The notes beneath the pieces are model-generated. The model was not told the DNA's origin and made no database searches. It saw only the letters and a program-made list of their open reading frames with translations. From assembly GCF_014873915.1 (NCBI RefSeq), contig NZ_JADBEJ010000005.1:1054001-1118000 (forward strand): a stretch of 64,000 nt of DNA, given 5' to 3'. Both the position numbers and the translations under genes were made by a program. Of this stretch, positions 26,685 through 34,058 are shown one piece after another (within the stretch, counting starts at the first letter, position 1; every line of letters begins with the position of its first letter). Origin of the DNA: Amycolatopsis roodepoortensis. Its GTDB lineage: Bacteria; Actinomycetota; Actinomycetes; Mycobacteriales; Pseudonocardiaceae.

Positions 26685-27341
26685 TCACGCCTGCCGTCGC
26701 ACCATCTCGGCGATCCAGACAGGCGCGAACGGCGAAGTGCAGTTCGGCGGGGTCGGATAGTCCTTGAGCACTTCGAGGCGCTCCCCGATGCCGATCGCCC
26801 GCGCGCGGTGCTCCGGGTGGTCGATCCCGATCTGCGCCAGGCAGTGGTTCATCGCCCACTGCAGGCGATCCGGCGCGGTCTTCATCTCCGCTTCGATGAC
26901 GTCGAGCAGCCGGGCGAGATCGAGCCCCTCGGGCTTCTTCGCCACGCGTTCGGTGGTCAGGGCCCAGCCGGCGCTCGCGACCACCGGGTCCGGATCGGCG
27001 GACCATGCCAGACGCAGCTCCTCGGCGTGCGGGTTCTTCTTGACCACGTAGTTCACGAGCCAGTCGTGCACCTTCGGGGTCCGCGCCTCGCGCACCATGC
27101 GGTCCAGCTCGTCGCGGTCGAACGCCTTCGGGCGGCAGATCAGCAGCGCGAGCAGCTTCGCCGCCGTGTCGTCCGTTTCCCACAGCTCGCGCGCGAGCTC
27201 CTGCTGGGTTTTCAGCCGCTTCGCGAGCGCACGGAGCTTGCCGAGGTTCACCCCGTGGTCGTCACCGTGTTTCTCGTTCACCTGCCGTGCGCGCGGGTCT
27301 TCGAGCGCGGCCAGTTCGGCCATCACCTCGGCTGTCGTCAT
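26685..27341 (-). CDS. DNA alkylation repeat protein (AlkD-like)
   Basis: The 218-residue all-helical HEAT-like protein begins MTTAEVMAELAALEDP and carries GVNLGKLRALAKRLKTQQELARELW, typical of DNA alkylation repeat proteins; AlkD members excise alkylated purines. The late AIGIGERLEVLKDYPTPPNC region is typical of the family's long actinobacterial form. ATG 27341 is used; the longer frame to 27398 has no support. Whether it is an active glycosylase depends on residues I cannot align here. Confidence 0.82.
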   Translation of the reverse strand: MTTAEVMAELAALEDPRARQVNEKHGDDHGVNLGKLRALAKRLKTQQELARELWETDDTAAKLLALLICRPKAFDRDELDRMVREARTPKVHDWLVNYVVKKNPHAEELRLAWSADPDPVVASAGWALTTERVAKKPEGLDLARLLDVIEAEMKTAPDRLQWAMNHCLAQIGIDHPEHRARAIGIGERLEVLKDYPTPPNCTSPFAPVWIAEMVRRQA

Positions 27342-27534
27342 TTCGGCCTCCCGTGCCGTCAGCCTACGAGCCGGAGGGTGTGACGACCTGCCGGGCACCG
27401 CTCACCCGGCGTGCCGGGCCACAAGGCTGCTACGGTTGACCCGTCGCGGTTCAGACACCAGCCGCCGGGTCCCTCTTCCGGGTCTGGCATGCCCAACGGG
27501 CAGCAGCCGGCCCCCAAACCGGCAAGGAGTCAAC

Positions 27535-27936
27535 TTGACCGATTACCGCGCTCCTACTTCTTACCCGGCACGCTCGACGCGGAGGTTCGTGTCCTCGCTC
27601 GACATCTCGATCACCGCTTCCGCCGAAGACACGGTGGTCACCGTATGCGGTGAAATCGATCTCGGCGTCTCGGACGACCTGCGCCGTGCGCTGGACGAGG
27701 AGCTCCGTTTCCAGCCGTCGGCGCTGATCGCGGATCTGTCCGCGGTCAGCTTCTGTGATTCGTCCGGCTTCACCGTCCTGGTCCAGATCCGGGCGAAGGC
27801 CGAAGAAGCGGGCGTTCCGTTCATCCTGGTCACCCAGGAGCGTGCCTTGCTGCGCCCGATGGCGCTGCTCGGTCTCGACGCCGTCTTCACTGTGCACCCG
27901 ACCCTCGATTCGGCACGGGACATGCTCACTCGCTGA
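27535..27936 (+). CDS. STAS domain anti-sigma factor antagonist
   Basis: The protein has a C-terminal STAS domain (LDISITASAEDTVVTVCGEIDLG, then FCDSSGFTVLVQIRAKAEEAG with the DSSG phosphorylatable Ser), so it is a SpoIIAA/RsbV-like partner-switching antagonist that releases an anti-sigma kinase. The start is uncertain: TTG 27535 has AAGGAG at good spacing, while GTG 27589 gives the usual ~115-residue length but with GGAGG only 3 bp away. No anti-sigma kinase or sigma factor is adjacent. Confidence 0.85.
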   Translation: MTDYRAPTSYPARSTRRFVSSLDISITASAEDTVVTVCGEIDLGVSDDLRRALDEELRFQPSALIADLSAVSFCDSSGFTVLVQIRAKAEEAGVPFILVTQERALLRPMALLGLDAVFTVHPTLDSARDMLTR

Positions 27937-27958
27937 TCACCTGTCATGATGGGCGGTT

Positions 27959-29197
27959 GTGACGAGTGACAAGGGCCTCCGTATCGGCGGACGCCCGCTT
28001 GCCGAACGGCTGACCTCAGGCCTGCCGTCGCTCACCAGGACGGTGCTCGCCGAGATCGTCTCCCGGATCCCGGAGTACGGGCTGTTACCCGCCGAGGAAC
28101 TCAGCGGCGACATCACCCGGGTGATCGAGCAGAATCTGCGCTCGTTCATCGACACTCTGCGCACCGGGTCCACGCCGACGCGGGAGGAGCTCGGCCTCCT
28201 CCGCGAGTCGGCGGCCCGGCGCGCGGAGGAGGGCATCCCGATCGACATCGTGCTCACCGCGTACCACATCGGCGTCCAGGTGGTCTGGGCGTCACTGACA
28301 CCGGACGCCCGCCCCGACGAGGTCGCCGACGTCCTGGCCGTGAACGCGCTGACCCTGCGATACCTCGAAGTGGTCACCCCCGCCGTCGGCGCCGGGTACC
28401 TCGACGAGCGGCAGACGATGTTCGATGACGAACGGTCGGCCCGGCATACCGTGCTTTCCGCGCTGCTCGACGGTGAACCCGCGGAGGTCGCGGCGGGACA
28501 GGCCGGGCTGCGGCTGCCGCCGTGCTACGTCGTCCTGGCGGCGTCGGTCGGGGCACATCCGGACGAGGTGATCGACGGGGTCGACCCGCTGGTCGCCGGG
28601 CGCCGGAAGCTCCGGCGGCTGAGGGTCGAACTGGAGCGCCAGATCCGGGGCACCGTCCTGACCTCGCTCACCCCTGAAGGCGGAATCGCCTTACTGCCGC
28701 ACGAAACCCCGGCCGGCGAACTGTCCACACGGGACTGGGCGCGGCTGGAACGCGTCCTCGCCGACGTCGCCCGTACCGCGGGCGCGGAGGTCGTCGCCGG
28801 GGCCGCCGTGGCGGAACCGGCCGGTGTGCCGGAGGCGGCGAAGCTCGCGCAGGACGTGCTCGCCGTCGCCATCGGATCCGGGCGGCCGCCTGGGCTCTAC
28901 CGGCTCGACGACGTCCTGCTCGAATACCAGCTCTCCCGTCCCGGGCCGGCACTCGACCGGCTGGCCTCCAGGCTGGCGCCGCTGGACGGCAACGAGGAAC
29001 TCCTGCAGACGCTGGAGACCTTCCTTCGCCGGGGAGGTCGCCGTCAGACCGCCGCCGCCCTGCACGTCCACCCCAACACGGTCGATTACCGGCTGCGCCG
29101 GATCGCCGACCTCACCGGCCTGGATCCGACCCGGCTCGAACACGTCGCACTGGTGAGCGCGGCGCTCGCCGCTCGCAGGACGCCTGGCCGTGCTTGA
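27959..29197 (+). CDS. PucR-like helix-turn-helix transcriptional regulator
   Basis: The 412-residue protein has an N-terminal helical RsbT co-antagonist-like region (IVLTAYHIGVQVVW), a middle GGDEF-related domain and a C-terminal PucR/CdaR helix-turn-helix (GGRRQTAAALHVHPNTVDYRLRRI, then TGLDPTRLE). It is 22 bp behind the STAS gene on the same strand, so both may belong to one signalling unit. The target and signal are unknown. Confidence 0.88.
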   Translation: MTSDKGLRIGGRPLAERLTSGLPSLTRTVLAEIVSRIPEYGLLPAEELSGDITRVIEQNLRSFIDTLRTGSTPTREELGLLRESAARRAEEGIPIDIVLTAYHIGVQVVWASLTPDARPDEVADVLAVNALTLRYLEVVTPAVGAGYLDERQTMFDDERSARHTVLSALLDGEPAEVAAGQAGLRLPPCYVVLAASVGAHPDEVIDGVDPLVAGRRKLRRLRVELERQIRGTVLTSLTPEGGIALLPHETPAGELSTRDWARLERVLADVARTAGAEVVAGAAVAEPAGVPEAAKLAQDVLAVAIGSGRPPGLYRLDDVLLEYQLSRPGPALDRLASRLAPLDGNEELLQTLETFLRRGGRRQTAAALHVHPNTVDYRLRRIADLTGLDPTRLEHVALVSAALAARRTPGRA

Positions 29198-29223
29198 CCT
29201 TTGTGACGCGTCACCAACGGCCG

Positions 29224-29604
29224 CTACAAGATGTTGAGGTCCTGGCCGTCACGGAGGTCGAGCAGCCGACGGGCGGAACGGCATTCACCGGGGAAGACGA
29301 AGAGGAGCGTGCTCGATTCCTCGGCGAGCAGCTGCGCTCTTTCGAGCACCCGGATACCCGTCGCGCCGAAGAACTCGACTTCGGACAGGTTGAGGATCAC
29401 CTTGGTCCCGCTGCCGTGGAGCCGCTGACTCAGCATTTCCCACAGCCTCGGGGCGGTGCCGAGGTCGACCGCGCCGTTCGCCTTGACCACGGCCGTCCCC
29501 CTGGTCGGCCTGCTCACGTGCAGCCGGAGACGACCGGGGGCTTCAGGTGTCACCCGGTGGGCGCGCTTCTCGTCAAGCGCGCGGGGCGTTGACAAGGAGG
29601 TCAT
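29224..29604 (-). CDS. STAS domain protein (anti-sigma factor antagonist type)
   Basis: The 126-residue protein has a variable N-terminus of about 35 residues and a STAS fold (AVVKANGAVDLGTAPRLWEML, LNLSEVEFFGATGIRVLERAQ). At the usual phospho-Ser loop it reads FFGATGIRV rather than DSSG, so Thr may be the acceptor or phosphorylation may be lost. It is convergent with the PucR-like gene. Confidence 0.85.
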   Translation of the reverse strand: MTSLSTPRALDEKRAHRVTPEAPGRLRLHVSRPTRGTAVVKANGAVDLGTAPRLWEMLSQRLHGSGTKVILNLSEVEFFGATGIRVLERAQLLAEESSTLLFVFPGECRSARRLLDLRDGQDLNIL

Positions 29605-29647
29605 GAGTGGAAGTACCCCGGCACCGCGTCCGATGAAACGGTCGGCC

Positions 29648-29836
29648 TTACTTCGCGAGCTCCTTGTTCACGCCGCTCGGGCCTTCGTACTCTCGGTCGG
29701 GAAGGTTCCGCAACAGGTCGAGCGTCCGGTCATCGGCGCCGTTGCCTTCGGCGGCCCGGACGAGATCGTCCCTGCCCGCCGGGTAGTCGACTCCCGAGAG
29801 GCACTTCTGGATTTCGATCGGGTTCGCGTCGCTCAC
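29648..29836 (-). CDS. DUF2795 domain protein (62 aa)
   Basis: The short protein VSDANPIEIQKCLSGVDYPAGRDDLVRAAEGNGADD matches DUF2795, a small helical domain frequent in actinobacterial stress loci. The GTG at 29836 has GAGGAGA upstream. It lies in a stress-type neighbourhood between a STAS gene and a universal stress gene. Function is unknown. Confidence 0.85.
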   Translation of the reverse strand: MSDANPIEIQKCLSGVDYPAGRDDLVRAAEGNGADDRTLDLLRNLPDREYEGPSGVNKELAK

Positions 29837-29954
29837 GGTTTCTCCTCGCTTCCGATGGGCTGTCCCCACCGCTTACCCGGCGAACGGCCGCGGAAACGCC
29901 GCGCTTGAAGACCGCCTGGAGCGGGTACCACCACGGCGTCGGAGGTGATGTTCC

Positions 29955-30893
29955 ATGTCCGCTGCACAGAGCGGTACCGGGCCGGTGGTGACCGGTTTCG
30001 ACGGGTCGCCCGAAGCGCGCCGCGCCGTCCGCTGGGCGGTCGCCGAGGCGAAGACGCGTGACCTGGGCCTGGTCCTCGCGTATTGCACCCGTGACCGGCT
30101 TCCGCCGCCCGGCTCGGACCCGGTCGCGGCACCGTTGAACGAAGCGGTCCCCCAGGCCGCCGACGAGGCCGCGGAAGTGGAGCCCGCCCGACGGCAACTC
30201 GCTTCGATGGCCGAGGCCCTCAAGCGCTCCGACCCGAGCCTCGACGTCCGCACGGTCGTCCGCGGCGGTACGCCGGAGGAGGTCCTGACCTCGGTCGCGG
30301 ACGAGGTGGACGCGGCGATGATCGTGCTGGGTGAATCCCACACCGGGTTGTTCACCAGGGCGGTCCTCGGCTCCACCGAATCGGGCGTGACCAAGAACGC
30401 CGGACGTCCCGTCGTGGTCGTACGCGGCGAAGAGCCTCCGCCGGGCGGGCCGGTGATCCTCGGTACCGACGGCTCGGAGCAGAGCGCGCAGGCGGCCGGG
30501 TTCGCGTTCGATTTCGCGGCCCGGCACGGGCTCACCGTGCACGCGGTGCACGTCGCGCGGATGCCGATCTGGGGGCCGGCGAGCGAGCCCCTGCTCGGCG
30601 GTCCGGTATTGGATCCGGCGCCCGGTCTCCCCCAGGAGGTCGCCGACGAACTCGTCGCGCGGCAGCTCGAACCATGGCGGGAGCGCTATCCGGACGTCGC
30701 CGTGGAGATGGTGCACGGGGTGGGGCCTGCCGCGCAGGCGTTGACCGTGCAGTCCAGTGAAGCAGCCCTTCTGGTGCTGGGCCGGAGCGATCACGGCGAT
30801 CTGCGCCGCCTGCTGCTGGGTTCGGTCAGTGACGACGCGCTGCACCACGCGCACTGTCCGGTGGCGGTGGTCCGCGCTCAACCGGTCAGCTGA
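29955..30893 (+). CDS. Universal stress protein with tandem Usp domains
   Basis: The 312-residue protein has two Usp domains, each ending in the ATP-binding/serine loop (LGSTESGVTKNAGRPVVVV near residue 140; LGSVSDDALHHAHCPVAVV at the C-terminus), preceded by TGFDGSPEARRAVRWAV and LGTDGSEQSAQAAGFAF. Such proteins bind ATP and support survival under hypoxia or stasis. The first loop lacks the full GxxGS pattern. GGAGGTGATGTTCC precedes the ATG. Confidence 0.93.
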   Translation: MSAAQSGTGPVVTGFDGSPEARRAVRWAVAEAKTRDLGLVLAYCTRDRLPPPGSDPVAAPLNEAVPQAADEAAEVEPARRQLASMAEALKRSDPSLDVRTVVRGGTPEEVLTSVADEVDAAMIVLGESHTGLFTRAVLGSTESGVTKNAGRPVVVVRGEEPPPGGPVILGTDGSEQSAQAAGFAFDFAARHGLTVHAVHVARMPIWGPASEPLLGGPVLDPAPGLPQEVADELVARQLEPWRERYPDVAVEMVHGVGPAAQALTVQSSEAALLVLGRSDHGDLRRLLLGSVSDDALHHAHCPVAVVRAQPVS

Positions 30894-30903
30894 GCACGGA
30901 GCG

Positions 30904-31263
30904 TCACGAAGAGGCGAGCTCTCCGAGTGTTCGCTGGGAGACGCGCAGTTCGGCGGCCATCAGAAGGCCGCCGGTACGAGCCTGCGCGAGCGCGTAGCCG
31001 ACCTCGGAGACCTTGTCCCATGCCTCGGCAGGCGTCTCCCCCGCGCCCACCTCGCCGGCCAGCAGGCTCGCTTCGAGTTGCTTCTGCAAGCCCGGCAGGA
31101 CATTGGCGAGGTCGTCGGTGAGCCGCTGCAACGCCCCGATGGTGCGGCAGAGGTCGGCGGGCGAGGCGGGCTCGTCGTCCCGCAGCCTGGTGTACAGGTG
31201 GCGGACGACCGACCCGGCCTGTGCGGCCAGCAGGTACGGCGGCTCCTCCGGCTTCGGTGTCAT
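30904..31263 (-). CDS. Conserved hypothetical protein (119 aa)
   Basis: A soluble helical protein starting MTPKPEEPPYLLAAQAGSVVRHLYTRL; ATG 31263 is chosen because the 30 codons above it read into the divergent promoter region of the GCS2 gene. No domain is recognised. The helical pattern with a repeated Leu/Ala register suggests a small helical bundle. It is divergent from the ligase gene at 31334. Confidence 0.65.
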   Translation of the reverse strand: MTPKPEEPPYLLAAQAGSVVRHLYTRLRDDEPASPADLCRTIGALQRLTDDLANVLPGLQKQLEASLLAGEVGAGETPAEAWDKVSEVGYALAQARTGGLLMAAELRVSQRTLGELASS

Positions 31264-31333
31264 GCCGTGAAATACCCCGTCCACGACCTGCGAAAACAAG
31301 TTTGTGCCGGGAGGGCCGGGGGTATCAGCGGTT

Positions 31334-32437
31334 GTGAACAAGGACGTACTCACCTTCGGGGTCGAGGAAGAGTTCTTCGTGGTGGACCGGGCCGGTCACC
31401 TCGCCCCGGCGGGCGACGCCGTCGTGGACGCCGCGGACGACGACGAGGAGCAGGGCGAACTCCAGCAGGAGCTCACCCTCTCCCAGGCCGAATCGGCCAC
31501 CGGTATCTGCACGACCCATGACGAGGCGGAGCGGCAGCTGACGACGATGCGGGCGGAACTGGCCCAGGCCGCCGCCCGGCGGGGCTGCCGCCTGCTGCCC
31601 AGCGGGAGCGCACCGCTCGCGGAAACATCCTTGCCCGCCATCACCCCGAATCCGCGCTATGAGCGGATGTCCGAACATTTCGGGGCGACCGCGCGGACGT
31701 CGCACACCTGCGGCTGTCATGTCCACATCGCGGTCCCCGACCGGGAAACCGGGATCCGGGTGATCAACCACGTCCGGCCCTTCCTGCCCGCGCTGCTGAC
31801 GGTGACCGCCAATTCCGCGATCTGCGACGGGTACGACACCGGGTACGCCAGCTGGCGCTACCAGCAGTGGAACCGCTGGCCGTCGGCCGGTTCACCGCCG
31901 CTGTTCACCTCGCTGGACCACTACGAAAGCATCGTCGACGCCTGGCTCCGGGCGGGCGCCATCCTCGATCGCGCGATGGTCTACTGGGACGTCCGGCTTT
32001 CCGAGAAGCAGCCGACGGTGGAGTTCCGGCTGGGCGACGTCGCGGCCACCCCCGGCGAAGCGGTGCTGCTCGGGGTGCTGATCCGGGGGCTGGTCGGCAC
32101 GATCCTCGCGACGGAGGAGGATCCCTCACCGCTGTCCAACGAGGTCCTGCGGGCGCAGATCTGGCGTGCGTCCCGGGAAGGGATTTCCGGCCGCTGCCCG
32201 CATTTCCGGACCGGCGACCTCGCCCCGGCGAGCGACGTGCTCGACGACGTCGTCACCTTCGCGGCCGGTGCCCTCGAAGAGACGGGCGACCTCGATCTCG
32301 TCCGCGACGGCTGCGACCGGCTCGCCGCCGAAGGCAGCGGGGCGGACCGGCAACGGGCCCGGTTCGAGAAGCGGCGACGCGCGGAAGACGTCGTGGACCT
32401 CCTGGCGGTCCGGCCGGCGCCGTGTTCAAAGGCGTAA
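31334..32437 (+). CDS. Glutamate-cysteine ligase, GCS2/YbdK type (copy 1)
   Basis: The 367-residue ligase begins FGVEEEFFVVDRAGHL with the E-E-E-F metal/ATP motif, then SESATGICTTHDEA-like (QAESATGICTTHD), TCGCHVHIAVPDRETGIRVINHVRPFLPALL and a C-terminal VEFRLGDV. It forms an amide between a carboxylate (often glutamate) and an amine such as cysteine; actinobacterial members are called carboxylate-amine ligases or EgtA-like, so gamma-glutamylcysteine is possible, not certain. The GTG at 31334 is used. Its TAA stop lies inside the first unit of the palindromic repeat downstream. A paralogue is at 38960. Confidence 0.9.
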   Translation: MNKDVLTFGVEEEFFVVDRAGHLAPAGDAVVDAADDDEEQGELQQELTLSQAESATGICTTHDEAERQLTTMRAELAQAAARRGCRLLPSGSAPLAETSLPAITPNPRYERMSEHFGATARTSHTCGCHVHIAVPDRETGIRVINHVRPFLPALLTVTANSAICDGYDTGYASWRYQQWNRWPSAGSPPLFTSLDHYESIVDAWLRAGAILDRAMVYWDVRLSEKQPTVEFRLGDVAATPGEAVLLGVLIRGLVGTILATEEDPSPLSNEVLRAQIWRASREGISGRCPHFRTGDLAPASDVLDDVVTFAAGALEETGDLDLVRDGCDRLAAEGSGADRQRARFEKRRRAEDVVDLLAVRPAPCSKA

Positions 32438-32503
32438 CTCGCGTGATCGAACGCGTAACTCACGTGATTGGAGGCGTAACTCGCGAGTTACGCCTCCAAT
32501 CAC
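32431..32503. terminator. Tandem 21-bp repeats ending in a perfect 40-bp palindrome
   Basis: Two 21-bp units beginning GGCGTAACTC and CGCGTAACTC (32431-32451, 32452-32472) lead into a perfect 40-bp palindrome at 32464-32503, centred on TCGCGA. Related GATCACGCGAGTGACGC sequence continues to 32535. It separates the convergent GCS2 and DUF6098 genes and probably terminates both. Confidence 0.75.
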
Positions 32504-32536
32504 GCATGTGTCGCCTTCGATCACGCGAGTGACGCA

Positions 32537-32983
32537 TCAGGTCCTGCCCAGTTCGGGCGGGCGGCGCAAGGGACCCCAGTCCGCGTCGCGCTGGGCCCTG
32601 TCGCGCAGCAGATCGCGGGCTTCGCCGAGGACCGCGGTGGAGATCCTTCCGACGGGTTCGGGGTCGGTCAGCAGCGGCTCGTTGTCCGGCCCCGAGCCGA
32701 CGACCCGGCCCGCCAGTACCCAGGGCTTGGTGTCGCGACGGCGTTCGTGCCGGAGGTGGCAGTAGTCGTAAAGCCGCCTGGCCAGCCAGAGTTCGAGGGG
32801 CTGGTCGCGCCACCACGGTTCCGGGTCGAGCGGGTTCACCGAGAGTCCGGGCAGTTCCGCGCCGGTGAGCTCGTCCAGGCTCGTACCGGGACGGTGCTCG
32901 GGAGTCGGCGCCCACCGGACGTACAGTCCTTTTCGCCGCCGGACCAGAGCGGCGAGCTCCTCCAGTGATTCCAGCTGCTGCAT
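32537..32983 (-). CDS. DUF6098 family protein
   Basis: The 148-residue protein starts MQQLESLEELAALVRRRKGLYVRWAP and has conserved LTGAELPGLSVNPLDPEPWW and LWLARRLYDYCHL blocks, the DUF6098 pattern as I recall it. It is soluble and of unknown function. ATG 32983 has GAGCGCTC upstream; the 29 extra codons to 33070 have no support. Confidence 0.75.
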   Translation of the reverse strand: MQQLESLEELAALVRRRKGLYVRWAPTPEHRPGTSLDELTGAELPGLSVNPLDPEPWWRDQPLELWLARRLYDYCHLRHERRRDTKPWVLAGRVVGSGPDNEPLLTDPEPVGRISTAVLGEARDLLRDRAQRDADWGPLRRPPELGRT

Positions 32984-33134
32984 CGAGCGCTCCTGTACGA
33001 CGGATGGACACGGTGACCGGCGCGCCGACGTCCCTGCCCCGCCGGGGTTGCCCACGCCGGTCCACCTCACAGCCGGCGGACGTACAACCTCGCTGCACCG
33101 GCCGTTGCCTTCCGGTTACCCGCTCTTCACGCGG

Positions 33135-34058
33135 CTACACCATTCTCACGAGCGCTCGATCCACGAGATGCGCGATCTCTTCCAGCGCCAGCTTCGCTTC
33201 GGGGATCGAGGCCAGCATCCACGCGTGGATCATGCCCTCGTACTCGTGGTAGCTCAGCGGCACTCCCTGCTCAGTGCACAGCGTGTGGAGCCGCCGGGCG
33301 TCGGAGAGGAGGACGTCCTTGGTTCCGATGTAGACCGTCAGCGCGCCGAGTCCGGAAAGGTCGCCCGACAACGGGGTGAGCCGCGGATCGGTACGCGGCA
33401 GCTCTCCGCTGTAGAGCCTCGCGGCCTCGTTCAGACCGGTGAGCGCGAGGTACGGGTCACGCTCGTCCAGCGCGGGTTGCGCCGGATGGCTCATCGTCAG
33501 GTCCAGCCACGGGGACAACAGGACGGTCTCCTTGGGCACCGGCCTCCCTTCGTCCCGCAGCGCCTTGGTGAGCGCCAGCGCGATCCCGGCGCCGGCGGAG
33601 TCCCCCATCACGATCTGCTCCTCCGGGTCGGCGCCCGCGGAGAACCCGTCGTAGGCACGGCGGACGAACGCCGTGGTCTCCGGGCACTGATGGTCCGGGG
33701 CCAGCGGATAGATCGGCACGGTGACCGAGCAGCCGGTGCGGTCGATCAGCCGCCCGAAGAACCGCCAGTGGTCGTGCTGGATCTGGTGCACGTAGGCGCC
33801 GCCGTGGAAATACAGCACCTTCTTGCCGTCCCCGCCGCCGGGCGGCTTGATGGTGTAGCAGGGCCGTCCGTCCACTTCGGACCGGTGGACGTCGAACCGG
33901 CGCCTGATCGAGCGGATCGGCCCGCGATCTCCCTTCGCCTGGCTGCTTTCGATGCTCCGGCGGAACCGGTCGAGCTCGGCGTAGGTGCGCTTCCGCTTGG
34001 TGAGGCGCAGCCACGCGAGCAGCGCCTTCGCCGGAAGACTCGTCTTAGACCTGATCAC
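33135..34058 (-). CDS. Alpha/beta hydrolase, hormone-sensitive lipase family
   Basis: The 307-residue esterase has the HSL-type HGG oxyanion motif (YFHGGAYVHQIQHDHW), nucleophile elbow GDSAGAGIALAL, and a late VYIGTKDVLLSDARR / EGMIHAWML supplying Asp and His. It is cytosolic and acts on short-chain esters or amides. Its start overlaps the CocE/NonD gene end by 14 bp, so it is the third gene of the ATP-grasp operon. Confidence 0.92.
   Translation of the reverse strand: MIRSKTSLPAKALLAWLRLTKRKRTYAELDRFRRSIESSQAKGDRGPIRSIRRRFDVHRSEVDGRPCYTIKPPGGGDGKKVLYFHGGAYVHQIQHDHWRFFGRLIDRTGCSVTVPIYPLAPDHQCPETTAFVRRAYDGFSAGADPEEQIVMGDSAGAGIALALTKALRDEGRPVPKETVLLSPWLDLTMSHPAQPALDERDPYLALTGLNEAARLYSGELPRTDPRLTPLSGDLSGLGALTVYIGTKDVLLSDARRLHTLCTEQGVPLSYHEYEGMIHAWMLASIPEAKLALEEIAHLVDRALVRMV

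Noticed and set aside
29224..29592. Plus-strand frames at the STAS gene
   Set aside because: The minus strand has a complete STAS domain; the plus frames have no domain.
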